A DNA stretch of 64,000 bases, taken from NCBI GenBank assembly GCA_021234155.1, contig JAJEKV010000041.1, positions 3,588,829 to 3,652,828 of the forward strand, read 5' to 3'. Both the position numbers and the translations under genes were made by a program. The notes under the pieces were generated by a model, which made no database searches, was not told the origin of the DNA, and was given only the letters and a program-made list of their open reading frames with translations. This DNA is from Isoetes taiwanensis. Lineage: Eukaryota > Streptophyta > Lycopodiopsida > Isoetales > Isoetaceae. Shown piece after piece: positions 1-12,036 of this stretch (position 1 is its first letter; each line of letters starts with the position of its first letter).

Positions 1-41
1 GCAAGTGAAGACGTGGGGGCTCGTTTCGACCTGACCACAGC

Positions 42-3000
42 CTAGGGGGCACATGCCAGATATGTTGATGTCAAATTGGGCCCTATAGCTATTGGTTTTG
101 AGGCTTTGGTTAAGTAGCAGCCATCTAAAGAAGATGACCTTATTTGCACACTGAAGCTTCCAACCCTGTCTGATAATCTGTACAGCTGTATCATGTTGAC
201 AGTTCCATGTTCTGCAAACTTTGAGTTGACTCTTGTCAAGTAGCAGACTATAAATCTCAGATACCTTATATCCCTTACCCAATTATGAAGACAGTTGTCA
301 TTACCCCTGGGATGCCTGGTGACTAAGGAATAGATCTTCCTGTTGGTCTCTGTATCAGGCAACCGAGTAGTTAGCTCCCCCCATTCTCTCCAAGTCTCAT
401 TGTTCCTTAAGGAGCCTATGGTGTGTAGCCCAGCCAGGCACCATTCCTTGTATTTGAGGGGGTGCTTGAGAGCCAAACAACCTTCATCCTCATTTACCAG
501 GTCCTGATGCCAGAAGAAACCATGACTGTCATTGACCGAGTCCAACTCCCTTGCTCGGAAGCATGGAGAGACCAAATTCCAGGCTGAGAGAATACGTCTC
601 AGAATTTTGGATGTGCCAGGGGAGGGTTTAATCTGGTAAAATGCTGAGTCCGGAAGTTGATGAGGAAGAGAAGGGGCACCTACTATGGTTGTGGTCCCTA
701 ACCAGTAATTCACAAGTTTGAGAGCAGGTGATGGACTTTCAGAAGTCAGGGATCTCCAGACTATTTTAGCAGCCAGAGCCTGAGCTTGGGAAAATAGGTC
801 TTTACATCCTAATCCACCTTCCTTCTTTGGCAAGGTCAAATTATCCCAGGAGACCATTCTTGCTCCCTGCCAAATGTATTCCCTCATAGCAGTTTCCTAT
901 ATGATGCCTTATCAGCTATGATTACCGAGGAAAAGTAGATGTGTGTGCTGGCAATCACACTGTTGATTATACCCACACGCCCTGCTAATGAGAGAGATTT
1001 AGAGTACATCTGTATCATCCTCTTCATCCTGTTTACAATTGAGTCCCATAGTCCAGGTAGATTCATATTGACAGCCAGAGGCAACCCTAGAAGTTTTGTG
1101 GCAGATTTATGTCCAGTAACTTTGATGCCATGCAGCTCATCCTGATCAGTTTGCATGACTATGGTGCTCTTATTCTTATTCAGGAGGACACCAGAAGCAC
1201 TCCCAAAAAGTTGTAGCATATTTAGGAAATTAGGAAGACTTGATCCATCATTCTGCAGAAATGCAAATGTGTCATCAGCATATTGCATGATGACAAAGTC
1301 TCCCATACCTTGTGGGAGTTGGAGGCCCTGGATCTCTTTTGTAGTTACCATATTGAGTGTGGCCCTGGTTACCATTTCTGCAACAATTAAGAACAGATAG
1401 GGAGCCAGAGGGCATCCCTGTCTTACCCCTTTTTTGCATTCAAAGAACTTGGTAGGGGATCCATTGACCATGACTGCAGAGCAACCAGCTTCATTGAGGC
1501 TGTGCACTTTCCCTATCACTCCATCAGAGAAGCCAAGCTGTGCCATTGCCCTGTAGAGGAACTTCCAATTAATTGTATCATAGGCCCGTCTGAAATCCAG
1601 CTTGACTAGCATGCAGTTCTGCTTGGAGTGAAGATTCCAGTGTAGACCCTCATGAGCCCCTATGAAGTTATCCAAGATGCTCCTTTCTGGCAGGAAGGCT
1701 GATTGCACTGAATTTATTACCTTTTGGAGAACCCCCTTGATTCTGTTAGCCAGAATCTTGGCCAGGATTTTATATGAAGAGTTTGTGAGTGATATTGGCC
1801 TCCAATCAGAGAAGGCAACAGGAGCATCAACTTTGGGGATTAGGGCAATCAGGCCAGCATTTATGGCTGGATGTACCTTTGGGGCAGCCCAAGCTCCCTG
1901 GATGAATGTGGTTAGGTCCTGCTTCATGATGTCCCAGAAGGCCACATAGAATTCCGGGGGGATTCCATCAGGGCCAGGGCTCTTCCCATGAGCCATACCT
2001 GTGAGAGTTTTCCCAATTTCCTCCTCAGAGAAGGTTGCTTTAGCGAGGCGCCATCATCAATTGCTTGGTCACCGGACCAAGCTTATGAAAGAAGTGCTTA
2101 AGGTTGGCCTCATTCACCTGTGAATCAGCAAACAGGTCCTTGTATTTAGCATGGAAGAAGTCCAATAGATTTTCCTGCCCTGAGATCTTTTGGCCTTCTT
2201 CTGTGACCGAGATGATGCCATTGTTCATGATTCGCCCTTTTGCTGTCCTGAAGAAGAGCTTGGAGCTACATCTGTCCATGCAATTAACATTGATGCATTT
2301 ATTCTTGATGATAAGACCCTTAGCTTCTGTCTCCTCGATGTTTTTAACCTTTCTTTCCAGGTGTTCCTCCTCCTTATGCAAATCCACATTGTATGGGTCA
2401 TCAAAAATCCTTTGCCTAATTTCTTTGACCTGAAGATAGATATCTGTTTTTTCCTTTTTCATATTTCCATTCCACCTTTTACCCCATAGTTTCAACCAGT
2501 CCTTTATCTTCCTCATTTTGTTTACAAACCCCTTCATTGATCCACTCTGCTGCAATGGGGGTAGGGATTTGTAGAAGTCCCGAATTCTCGACGAGAGACT
2601 TCATTGTTGAGAAGGTCGGTGTTCAATTTAAAGGGGGTGTTAGCTCCCCTTTAACCGAAGTTGCCTACTTCCATGATCGTGGGAAGTGGTCTGATATTGA
2701 GTTCTTTGGGTCCCCATTTATAATTATTTGTGGCCACATCTTGACATCTTTAGTGTAAAACACATGCGGGAGACAAAACACCCTATCATTCCCCACCCTT
2801 TTGTTACTCGTGAGTACACATTAGTTGAGGAGGGGGGCTTGATACACAAAGATATCCATAAGTTTGTCCCACTGGAATCTTTCATTTTTTGTCATGTTCA
2901 GCTTTTTGCCTAACTTCTGGTTCCACAAAGGGGTATTGTTGAAGTCTCCACTCAGCACCAATTGTCTGCCTGCATGGTAGGAATCCAGTCAGCCATGTCC

Positions 3001-3359
3001 TTCCATTGTCTTTCCCTCTCCTCAGGATCTGTGGATGCATATACATTAATTATCCCAACTTTGTCTTCCCCCACCCTAAGGAAAATGACATGCCATCTGC
3101 CAGAAGGATGGTGATATGACCCTAGAGGAGAATAAGAGTTCCATATTGTGCAAATCCCCCCTTTGGTACCATCAGCTGGTGACCATATGGATCCTCCATT
3201 AGGCATAACCCAGTTCCCCAGATTTGAGGCTTCAAAACTAGGAAGCCTATGTTCTTGAATAAGGACAATGTCAGCCCTCATTTCTTTCAAGGCAATGATG
3301 ACTCTTCTTCGTTTCAGGGGCCCTTTAATCCCCCTCACATTCCATGTGACAATCTTCAT
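42..3359 (-). pseudogene. LINE-A ORF2: APE endonuclease plus reverse transcriptase, frameshifted
   Basis: The product would nick target DNA and copy the LINE RNA at the nick. The endonuclease starts at 3359 with MKIVTWNVRGIKG and has IQEHRL. After a frame change near 2,955 it continues with GDFNN, and SDHFP lies near 2,685-2,670. A linker is open from 2555 to 2040. The RT (1996-884) shows PGPDGIP, ALIPK, DWRPISL, DFRRAYDTI, GVRQGCPLAP, the catalytic YADD and LLGLPL. A further frame change near 885 leads into the post-RT region (887-42). ORF2's ATG overlaps the ORF1 stop as ATGA, compatible with termination-reinitiation. At least three frame breaks are present. Family assignment is secure; activity is unlikely unless the breaks are sequence errors. 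Confidence 0.88.
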
Positions 3360-5080
3360 GTCTTCTTGGATCTGGTGATTGGCCCATAAGGATTAGGAGT
3401 ATAGACCTTTCTCTGTCTTGTTTTTTTGGTTGTTTGGGGGGTGAAAAAAGACTCTTCCTGAGTGTCTTCATCACTGTTTTCTTCATCATTCCAGAATTTT
3501 CCATGTGGGGTGTCCCCTATTTCCAATTCCAATGAGCATGAGACCCCTTGGATGTCTTCTTCCTGTTCAGGAGCCACCTGTGCCACTTGTTCCAGCATGG
3601 GAGAGTTATTGATAATCAGATCAGTGGGTAGAACCATTTCTGATTCTTGAGTCCCCTGATCTCCATCTGTAATGCTATCTCTTGTGAGGGGGTTCAGAAA
3701 ATCCTCCTCAAAACCATCCCTGTGATTCTCATCACCCTGAATGGTCACATACTCCTCTACAGTTGAGGGAGCATCCTTGAACAATTGGATAACAGGAGGA
3801 GAGGAAAGGGTTTTAGAGGGTTCTCCCTGTTCTAAAAATTTTCCACCCGAGTCATCTGACTCCGAGTATTCATTAAGAGGAGGCCCACTTGGTTCCTCAA
3901 TGGTCAGCACCCTAGCTCTGCCCTCATGGGCTGGGGTGACAATCAGAGCATCTGGATCTACCACTTCTTTCCCCTTTGCCTTGTTCAAGATCTTTATCTC
4001 CATGTTTTCTGCCTGGAATCTGACCTTCTTCCTCCATTGCCTCTTCTGTTCTTTAGTTTTTTTCTCCTCCTGATTCTGCTGCTCCCGGATTTCTCTTTGT
4101 TTTTGTTTCCTTGCTTTCCTCTTTGCACTGCCATTCACATTCTTTTTTGGTTTCTGGGCAGGGGTATTTTGATACCTCTGAGCTCTTCCCTTGTTAGGAG
4201 TGATCCATTCCTCCTCCCTTTCTAGTGCCATATTTCGCTTTGGGATCTCTGTTTTTGACCCTTTGCAGACGCCTCCACCATGTAATCGAAGTCCACAGAT
4301 AGAACATGGCTCAGGCAGACCATTCCAGGCTAGCTTTAGTACTTTGGGATTTCCAAAGTAATCAATGTAATGTATGCTTTCAGGCACTGGTTTCAGGAGG
4401 TCTATCTGAGCCCAAACTCTGGGAGCTCGATCAGTTGTGATCTCCATAGCAATATAATTACCTGTATTCTTGAACAAAGAATACAAAGATTGTTCATTCC
4501 AGTACATGGGGTTTAACCCCTGCAAAGACGACCAGGCCGGATGAAAAAGTTCAGATAAATTCTGGGGGTCAAATCCCAGATACCATTTCTGAAAGAAAAG
4601 TTGGGTATTGGCTCGACTGATTGTTCCTTTTTTTAGGAGCACAGTGGCAGAACGGGAATTCTCACATTCTGCTATGAAAAAAGGGAACTCAGTCCAATAC
4701 ATATTTTTGATTAAGATATCTTTGTCTTTTTCCAGTTCAGCTTTAAGGTACTGTAAGCGGATCCCTTCGTGTCGGACACAACCAATGAGGCCCAGGCTAG
4801 AGAGATATTTTAGTTTATTTTCTACAGCTGGGTTTTTGAGCTTACCAACACAGGCCGGGACGTGCTGGTCCTTTAGTTCACGCTTCACCACATTTTGAAT
4901 CTCATTGGCATAGTCAAGAATCGGCTGAACCACCCTTTGCTGTCTATTCACCGGGCCTACCCCTGCTCCAGTTCGAGTGTTCACCATGTTTGGGAGGCAG
5001 GTTAGGAAATCTCCAAAAGCCACCGCAATCCGGATGCTTGTCCGCTTTCGAGTTTGATCGGCTCTTCCACAATCGCCCAC
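3356..5080 (-). CDS. LINE-A ORF1, nucleic-acid-binding gag-like protein
   Basis: An open frame of 574 codons. The ATG at 5080 is the longest choice; the internal start MVNTRTGAG (4987) is an alternative. The N-terminal half has the DUF4283-like look of plant L1 ORF1 proteins. It is followed by a CX2CX4HX4C zinc knuckle (CSICGLRLHGGGVC), then a lysine/arginine-rich stretch and an acidic, low-complexity C-terminal half. The zinc knuckle and basic stretch would bind LINE RNA in the ribonucleoprotein. It overlaps ORF2 by 4 nt. Lack of internal stops suggests a fairly recent insertion. The DUF4283 statement is family recognition by eye, not a search. Confidence 0.82.
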   Translation of the reverse strand: MGDCGRADQTRKRTSIRIAVAFGDFLTCLPNMVNTRTGAGVGPVNRQQRVVQPILDYANEIQNVVKRELKDQHVPACVGKLKNPAVENKLKYLSSLGLIGCVRHEGIRLQYLKAELEKDKDILIKNMYWTEFPFFIAECENSRSATVLLKKGTISRANTQLFFQKWYLGFDPQNLSELFHPAWSSLQGLNPMYWNEQSLYSLFKNTGNYIAMEITTDRAPRVWAQIDLLKPVPESIHYIDYFGNPKVLKLAWNGLPEPCSICGLRLHGGGVCKGSKTEIPKRNMALEREEEWITPNKGRAQRYQNTPAQKPKKNVNGSAKRKARKQKQREIREQQNQEEKKTKEQKRQWRKKVRFQAENMEIKILNKAKGKEVVDPDALIVTPAHEGRARVLTIEEPSGPPLNEYSESDDSGGKFLEQGEPSKTLSSPPVIQLFKDAPSTVEEYVTIQGDENHRDGFEEDFLNPLTRDSITDGDQGTQESEMVLPTDLIINNSPMLEQVAQVAPEQEEDIQGVSCSLELEIGDTPHGKFWNDEENSDEDTQEESFFTPQTTKKTRQRKVYTPNPYGPITRSKKT

Positions 5081-5439
5081 GGTTGCTCTTTGACCTCTGT
5101 TGCTCGGCTTATGTAATCAGTATCAATAGTCTCTTTTCCAGTCCACTGTCCCAATCCATCCTTTTCCATTCTTTGTCTCAAATGTTATGTCCTTTATCCC
5201 AAAGATCCAAGGCGACCTTACACTTTCTTTGCCACGGTTTCCAATGAAATTCACGACATTCCCTTTTTTTTTTTTTTTCCCACACGGCCCCACTACCCGC
5301 TGAACTACAGCTATTTTTTATTTTTTCTTTGTCTTCCTTATTCTACCTCCACCACCCTAAGATTTGCTCAAGACTTCGACTAACAATAAACTTTAACAGT
5401 AATCTTATGTTCTAACCAAGAATGAGCGGGTTGAAGACT

Positions 5440-5667
5440 CTAGCTGTGACTGTTCTTGTCCCCTACAAACTCACCCAGCCAAGATTCGGTAATCTGCACT
5501 TCGAGGTCATCTTCTACAGAAATGAAGGGAAAAATCGGGTGATAGAGATCATCCGGGAAAAACTGGTGAAGCACCAAGTTTCTCCATAGGGTCGCATCTT
5601 CTCCCTCCAACCAGCCACAAGCAATCTTCGATCCTTCAGAAAGGATGACAAAGTGCCTCACAGCCAT
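5440..5667 (-). CDS. Small upstream ORF in LINE-A leader, unrecognised
   Basis: A 75-codon frame starting MAVRHFVILSEG, between the (CT)n tract and ORF1 on the same strand. I do not recognise a family. It could be a uORF of the LINE transcript, a captured exon or chance. Confidence 0.25.
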   Translation of the reverse strand: MAVRHFVILSEGSKIACGWLEGEDATLWRNLVLHQFFPDDLYHPIFPFISVEDDLEVQITESWLGEFVGDKNSHS

Positions 5668-5716
5668 GGTTTAGGGTTCGAGCGCCAGTGTCCATTCCCG
5701 CCCCACATAAGATCCC

Positions 5717-5741
5717 CTCTCTCTCTCTCTCTCTCTCTCTC
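5717..5741. repeat. (CT)n microsatellite
   Basis: About 12 uninterrupted CT units, read as (GA)n on the LINE-A strand, at the probable 5' end of its leader. Confidence 0.95.
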
Positions 5742-5789
5742 GTCGTGTCTCTTTCTATTTCCTTGCTTTATTATAATTCCAATACATTA

Positions 5790-6578
5790 CTTGCCACAGG
5801 ATTATGGTCCACAGATTGAGGTAGTCGTATGGGGTTGCCATCAGGATATCCAGCCAGGGCGGTTTGTGTCTTCTGTGTATAAATTGCTCTTGCATTCTGA
5901 AATCCTGCCTCCATCTAATAGGTGGCATCTTCAGCCCCCTCAAATGACAATGGAAAAGTGTTTGGATATGGGTATGGGATAAGTCGCTTCAGCCCAAAGT
6001 AGTAGTTTTGTGATGGCAAGTGATCCATAGATGCCTCGAGAGTCAACGAGGTTAGTCCATAAAATGGATAATCGGTTTGAGAGCTCATCCTTTATGCCGA
6101 AGAAAGGGTTGAGAGTATTGAGCATTGTTTTTCTTGTGTGAGCGGCTTCGGCAGGTATGGTCTTGGTTGTTGACCCTATTTGGCACATCTCGTTCTAGCC
6201 AGTAAATTTTGCTTGCTATCTATCCTGATGCTTGGCCCAAACTACAGAAACGAGCTTTTCATCTCGCATGTGGCTAGTTTTTATGGTCAATCTGGAAGAG
6301 AAGGAGGTTGTTTATCTTTAAGGGCGTAGATACTGCAGATGAGATTGTTCTTCAGTGGGCGCAAAATAAAATTGTTATAGCTTACAATTGTTCTTCTCTT
6401 GATCAAGAGAAGAAAGTACTGATCTGGCATACTTACCTTCAAATTCATTCTTTTGCATAGGCAGGTGGTTGTGCTCAGTTGGATCGGTTTGTCCATTGGG
6501 GTTATAATCCTGTCTTTGCATTTTATGTTGCTCTGGTTTTTAGTTGGTGAATAAAGCTTGCCGTCCTTTAAAAAAAAA
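5790..6578 (+). pseudogene. LINE-B 3' end with RT zinc-binding domain and A-tail
   Basis: Conceptual translation across frames gives a zf-RVT-type region: YKLLLHSEILPPSNRW, then WSIWKRRRLFIFKG about 300 bases later, ending near AATAAAG and an A-run at 6,570-6,578. The same order of motifs is clearer in LINE-D (42.38-43.12 kb), so the two belong to related families. Several stops and frame changes make it a decayed 3' fragment, opposite in orientation to LINE-A. Confidence 0.7.
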
Positions 6579-6579
6579 C

Positions 6580-7960
6580 AAGGTGCTGCGCACGGAGGGT
6601 TGCCCTCCATGGCCGGAGGGTGAAGTGGCTTAAATCATACTTGAAAGTCATGTTTTTACAATCAATCAAAGTTGCTATTTTAAGACATTGACATTTTGCG
6701 AAGGTGATGGTAGCCATTTGCATTACTAACCACTCCTTAGATGTTGAGCTCATGTTGGACTAGGATCCAGCTGGACACATGGACTCTGGGGGTTTCATGT
6801 AAAAACATATTGTTGCTAGGTTACTAGTAATTATAATAGCAGTGTTGTCAGGGTTGGTTATTGTGTGGAGGAAGTATTTACAAGTTTTTCTTGAAAGAAA
6901 TCTGTGGTGTTGCAAATCTTGGTTGCCAAGCTTGCCATGTAGTTCTTTGGATGGTTTTCCTATAACAATGCTTCAAACTGCAATGTAGGTGCCCATGAGC
7001 CTGCTTTTTTGTGATCTTTTTGGGTAATTTACAAATGTTCCTTTTTGTCCTGCATGATTCAGCCAGTCATATATGGGCCTGAAAGCATCCTCCCAACATC
7101 TGTTCAAGTTATTCAGCAAAACATGGAATACAACAAAATCACAACATGCCGGAGAACTATTTGGAATGAAGGTGGGTGTAAGATTTGTTGGATGTCTGGC
7201 GCATTGCCTAGACACCCGGAGATGGGCCCCCATGCTTATTAATTTCGTAATAGCATTCAATGTTAGCCTCATTGTTTCCCTGTCCTTGGTAAGTGACAAC
7301 GAAGCATTCATGCAATAACTTGGATACAACATAAGTAGTGTCAGAAATTCATATATAAGAAGAGTCATGTTATGCAAAAAAAATGTATTATTAGAAGTTC
7401 ACCGAATGGAGAACATATATGCACTAAAAGAAATAACAACCTTTCGTCTGCTACATCATCTGTCCCTGAAGATGAGTTCCTTTGATCTTGTTCAACACTT
7501 CTCAACACAATATGAATCATGGTTATGAGCCTGCATACAAGACTCTCAGATTTCCCTTGCTTTACTATAGGTTTTGTATTACTCAACATCTTTATTCACT
7601 CACTTACCATCAACCCCCTGCCCACCATTATTTGCAATGACATGCTCAAGTTCCTCTCCAACCAAAGAGGAGCAACCATTGAACACTTATGCAATCAACT
7701 TAGACTTGTTTGGGTATAGCTCGAAGGTTATAATGGATAACATTGTTGTTAACTTATTCAATTATTGATCTAAATCCAAGGCCATTAGAAATAGAACTTA
7801 TCATATTTAAGGTAACCTGAAAGTTTGCACTCATGCAGCACAATTGTTGAACAGAACTTAAATGAGGTTATAGGAATTTAAAGGGGACTTGTAGGGATAT
7901 GTGAAAAGAAAATTTTGCTTGGGGGAACAACATAACTGTGGCTAGAACTGAACCTCATTA
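6580..7960. other. No recognisable gene
   Basis: Only short frames that I do not recognise on either strand. Nothing supports a functional gene here. Confidence 0.5.
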
Positions 7961-8254
7961 GAAATATAAGGTGCAGGGGAACCCCGTCGAACCTACGCTT
8001 CAAGACACCCGAGCCGGATGGCCTAGTTCTCGGATCGAAGCCACCCACTCGATTTTTGCACTGAATCTTAGTTCCTGTGTCTTAATCTTTCTTCTCGTTC
8101 TTGTTTGCTGCAAATCTGCGCGTTTCTTGCTCAAATCATCTGCTTTCTAACACAACCCATCAATGTCTGTGCCTGTTGTGCCGCAGCGATGGATGCATGT
8201 TGGTTTGCCTGTTCTAAACAAGGGCGGTGTCGGTTAGCCAGTTTTCACTGACCG

Positions 8255-8410
8255 CCAGCCAAAGAACACCATTTACCGCCAGGTGATTGGGAATCTTAGG
8301 TTTGGAGCAGTTTTCGGCATATCCTAGGCACATTCCAGCATATACTTAGGATATGCCAAAAACCCACATGAGCAAGGGTTTGCCCCCCTAGGGGCAACCC
8401 AAAAAAAAAG
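8255..8410 (+). mobile_element. Short A-tailed retroposon 3' end, copy 1
   Basis: The segment holds GGTTTGGAGCAG, a stem made by GCATATCCTA and TAGGATATGC, then a stem GGGTTTGCCCC/GGGGCAACCC directly followed by nine A. The same order recurs at 13,345-13,478. The A-tail and repeated structured end indicate a SINE-like or truncated retroposon family. The 5' limit is uncertain, and no clear tRNA-type A/B box pair was found. Confidence 0.55.
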
Positions 8411-8419
8411 ATATAGGTC

Positions 8420-9650
8420 AAACAACAAATTTCAAGACTTAGTTAGAACATTGCAAAATGTCCACCATTCCAAGAACACTTCCAATTACAAATCTTGCAA
8501 CCAAAAAAAAAAACAACAACAAGTTTCCGTGCAAAACTCAACTTGCTCAAGCCTTAGACAACTAAAATTTGTACCTCAAACCTTTGTACCTCAAACCAAT
8601 ACGAAAAATTCAACAATGCCAATATGTACTATGACGTACTTTGGATTGGGTTGACATTATGGTTAACTAATAATTTGTCTACTATTCCCTCCCTCAGCTT
8701 AATAATAAAGATAAAAGAATATTTTTATTCACATCAATAAATGAGCATTGTTAAAAACATGGTGATTTATTTGTTAATAATTTATTTACTTGTCTGACCG
8801 CAAGGCTTTTATTTAAATTCAGGACATTTTTTAATTTTTTTTTTTTTTATCTTGTTTGGAAGAAAGAGATATGATCTCGTTCCAAAGGAGGAGAAAGTGC
8901 AATGAACTCAATTTGGCCATTGGAACATCACTGGGAACACAAAATATAGTTTAATGCACATCAATGTGGCAGTAAGGACTCGTGGCAATAGCCACCTTTG
9001 CTATTGTTTATTCATCTGCTATAGAAGATGCTAGTGGCCAAATAAATGTTGCTTGAGAAACTAATGGTTGCAAATGCCTTCTCCAATACAACAGCCTTTT
9101 GCAATCCAAACAGTTCTCACTAGAGGTGTTTTATGGTGCTGACCACACTTTTATGGCCTTTCAAACACCAACATCAAAGGCTGTTAGACCACTTCCAGTA
9201 AAGTTAGAGGTTACTTCTATGCCAGAATGAAAGCTAACCCGCTTCAGGCTTCAGGATGAGTTTTAACATCCAAAGATGAGTTTTAACATCCAAAGCAGGT
9301 GACATACCCTTGCTTGAGTCACGTGTTTCATTTTCCATCCTATTCACTTTTTGAACCTAATTTTGTGCTGTTTGCAAAGTCCCCATTGAACGCGTTCTGC
9401 ATGATTCAGACAATGGAGATGGGCCTTCTTCTTGTACCTCTCCCCCATTTCCTATATATTGCTGCAACTCTTCCTGTATAATACCAACAGCAAATTAGGC
9501 AACGATCTATCAACTAACCAATCATACATCCACTGTATGTAATGAAAACTTACAAGAAGTGTGGCAGTCTTTTGTTAGTTTTTTGCATTCTTCGGTCAGT
9601 CGTGTGAGTTCAGTATGCAACGTCATATTGTCAAATTATCAACTCGGTGA
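8420..9650. other. No recognisable gene; 20-bp tandem duplication
   Basis: AT-rich sequence without a convincing gene. A perfect 20-bp direct duplication lies at 9,255-9,274 and 9,275-9,294. Confidence 0.5.
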
Positions 9651-10005
9651 CCAAGCTCTTCACATTCACCGACCTACTTAGTTAAGAACCGACCTGGTAT
9701 AAGCTGGAAACGATGATGCTGTTTCAATATGGTATGTTACAGGGACAGGAGCTATTGCTGGTGGCATTGCAGGGACATTAGGTGTTGCATTGTACAGCGC
9801 TAGCTGCAGAACTTGACAACATTTGGCAGAAAGTAGGGGGGTTTGAGTTTTTTTTTTGTTCATGTCCAGCATGTAAATATCTGGATTTTTCATTTACAAT
9901 CACATGCAGAAATTCATAAATTATGATCAGCATCTGAATCTATCACATTCAGTCCTCTTAGCATGGACATTATGTTTTAAGAACCTGGATTACTTTGTTC
10001 TTTCA

Positions 10006-10017
10006 TGGTATCAGAGC
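10006..10017 (+). other. Ty1/copia-type primer-binding site
   Basis: TGGTATCAGAGC, the complement of the initiator tRNA-Met 3' end used by plant copia elements, preceded by CA as expected for an LTR end. No copia coding sequence follows, so it marks a remnant or a coincidence. Confidence 0.4.
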
Positions 10018-10204
10018 GCTCATGTTGACGGCTTGATATTTGCTTTGGTATTCCTATGCTTAGCAGGTTCATGCATACCCCTACCACCACTCATTGGAAG
10101 GCAGCCAGAAGTTCCTTCCTAACTTGAAGGCATCACATATTACAGACTTCTTCCTGCAGTTTGCTGCTTCTGTTCATTTACATCATGCTGGCGGAACTGA
10201 CTAG

Positions 10205-10560
10205 GAGTACCACATGACATTTTATGAGCTTTGGCAGCATTTAGGAAGCATAAACCCATTGTTTCTCTCTTCAGCACACAAGCTGTATAAAGCATTGTCT
10301 GGTGTTATCTGCAGAACTTGCTTCAAGGTCTTCATCGTTGTGACAACCATAGTCATCTCAAACTGGCAACTAGAAACGTTCTGCTGGCTGCACTATCTTA
10401 TAATTTTGGTACTCTAGAACCAGCTGATTGCAATGACAATAAGAGTGCCACAAGACATCTTATAACAGTTACATTTCATGGTTCAGCAAGCATCAACCCA
10501 CTGTTTTTCACTCCAGCACTGAGGCTGGACATAGAGCATTGTCTGATGTTACTACTTGGA
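10205..10560. repeat. Degenerate direct repeat of about 235-bp period
   Basis: The blocks at 10,205-10,330 and 10,440-10,560 share the same series of words (ACCACATGACAT/GCCACAAGACAT, AAGCATAAACCCA/AAGCATCAACCCA, GCATTGTCTG). They are diverged tandem copies with no coding signature. Confidence 0.5.
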
Positions 10561-11059
10561 TGCAGAAGCTTTATCTTTCAGCATAGCTTTTCTTGCTTTG
10601 CCTCTCGCTCAGATAAACTGTTCAAACTAAACATGTCAACAGAGCGTGTCACATTGCAGATGATGTTCCTAACTCAGCAGATCCATCTTGTTGCATCTAT
10701 TTCTTTTAAGCGGGGTACCAAACAGCAGATTTGTTCATTTTTGCCTTAAAGACCCGTCCTCAGCATAAGCCTTACCTATAGAATTGCCATTTCATCTAGG
10801 ATACCTACGTTTGCATGTCAATTCTCTTCAATTCTATATGTTTGACTTGGATTAAAGAACCAACTATGAACTTAAAATCAAAATTCTCAATAGTTAACTG
10901 CTCCAATCCCAATAATTACTAATTGATCTCAGTATGCTTTTCTTTTTTAAGTCAGCTTCTTGATCTCTGCTTGCTTAAGAATTACAATGATATCATCTGC
11001 ATTTTATCACCATATTAGTCACTTGAAGACTTCCCAGGGTTCTAAGATGTAGAATCAAC

Positions 11060-11487
11060 CTGCAAATATTAAGTTTGGATTCTCTTCCATTTGCTGCCTG
11101 AATGGCTTGTATTTCCAAAACTCGTTGATAATGAGTATAATGTATCCCCCTATGAGAATAAAATATAATTCAGAAATAAACCAAGAACGGCAAACACAAT
11201 GGCTAGCCAAGATACCATCCATTACCTTCTTGATCTTGTATGTTAATGGGATCCAAAGTAACTGACCTGAAACTAGATTTCGTGGATTAAGCATATGATT
11301 TGCCTGCAAGCAGATCGCGAAATTTTTGTCACTAAAATATATTCAACAATTTAACAAGAAACTAGAAGAGGAAAAGCACCTGCAAATTAACTCCATCAGA
11401 ACCTATTGAATCTTGAAGCAATCTCTTCAGGGATTCTCCTGGGTGCACTTTATAAACAAAGTTCCCTTGACATTTCTCCTCTTCAGG
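11060..11487 (-). pseudogene. LysM-domain protein fragment, three exons
   Basis: LysM domains bind chitin-type or peptidoglycan glycans at the cell surface. Minus-strand exons can be placed at about 11,487-11,380, 11,303-11,226 and 11,149-11,060, with AG acceptors and GT donors, all phase 0. Translation gives YKVHPGESLKRLL, then NPRNLVSGQLLWIPLTYK, then GDTLYSLSTSFGN. That is the end of one LysM (NP..L..GQ.LWIPL) and the start of the next (GDTL..L...FG). An in-frame TAA follows in the last exon. No signal peptide, membrane segment or kinase is visible. It is probably a truncated copy of a LYM or LysM-receptor gene. The family is fairly clear; the subfamily is not. Confidence 0.6.
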
Positions 11488-12036
11488 ATCAAAGACAAAA
11501 TACCGTCAGACTCAGAGCTCATAACATATACTGCATTCAGGTCGCCATGCACACAACCGAGGAATGCATGTAAATATATATAGGAGGTATAATCCTATTG
11601 TTCTGTTGCTACATTTTATGGCTACATTAGATAGGACTGACAAGTGTTTTGATGCCAAGTTCTATCTGGACAGCACAGATACAATCTTACATAGAGAAAA
11701 CAATTTTATTTTCAACGTGAAACTCCTCGTTTCATTGATAAATTGACAGCCTAATTTCAACCACGAATCACCAATACAGCTTCATTGTGGAGATACCAAT
11801 AATATTTGGTAGGATAAATGGGCCTGTTAAAGACCATTATAGAAATGCTGGCTAAATGAAATGCATCAAAATAGCCTTTTAAATAGATGAATTTATCATC
11901 TGGCACCAGATCACAGTACATTTAGGTAGCTTTACTCGGGGTTATAACCTGAATTGCGGGGTAGATGTTTGAAACAGGCTGATCGGAATGATGCAAACTT
12001 CATCTTTGCAAAATTCTGGGAATCATAAAAGTTCAG

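Larger units (their letters stand above)
1..5745 (-). mobile_element. LINE-A, L1-like non-LTR retrotransposon
   Basis: On the minus strand the order is a CT/GA-rich leader, a small upstream ORF, ORF1 with a zinc knuckle, then ORF2 with endonuclease, reverse transcriptase and the start of a zinc-binding region. The element runs off the left edge, so its 3' end and tail are not visible. ORF1 is open over 574 codons while ORF2 is broken by several frame changes, so this copy is not autonomous as read. The 5' limit near 5,745 is inferred from the (CT)n tract and from the unrelated plus-strand LINE tail that follows. Confidence 0.85.

Noticed and set aside
8005-8050. tRNA-derived SINE promoter (TGGCCTAGTTC / GGATCGAAGCC)
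   Set aside because: The two box-like words are only a few bases apart, far too close for a Pol III A/B box pair.
9738-9830. Membrane-helix-like stretch GTGAIAGGIAGTLGVALYS on the plus strand as a receptor exon
   Set aside because: Short, on the strand opposite the LysM exons, and without splice or family support; noted only as a curiosity.
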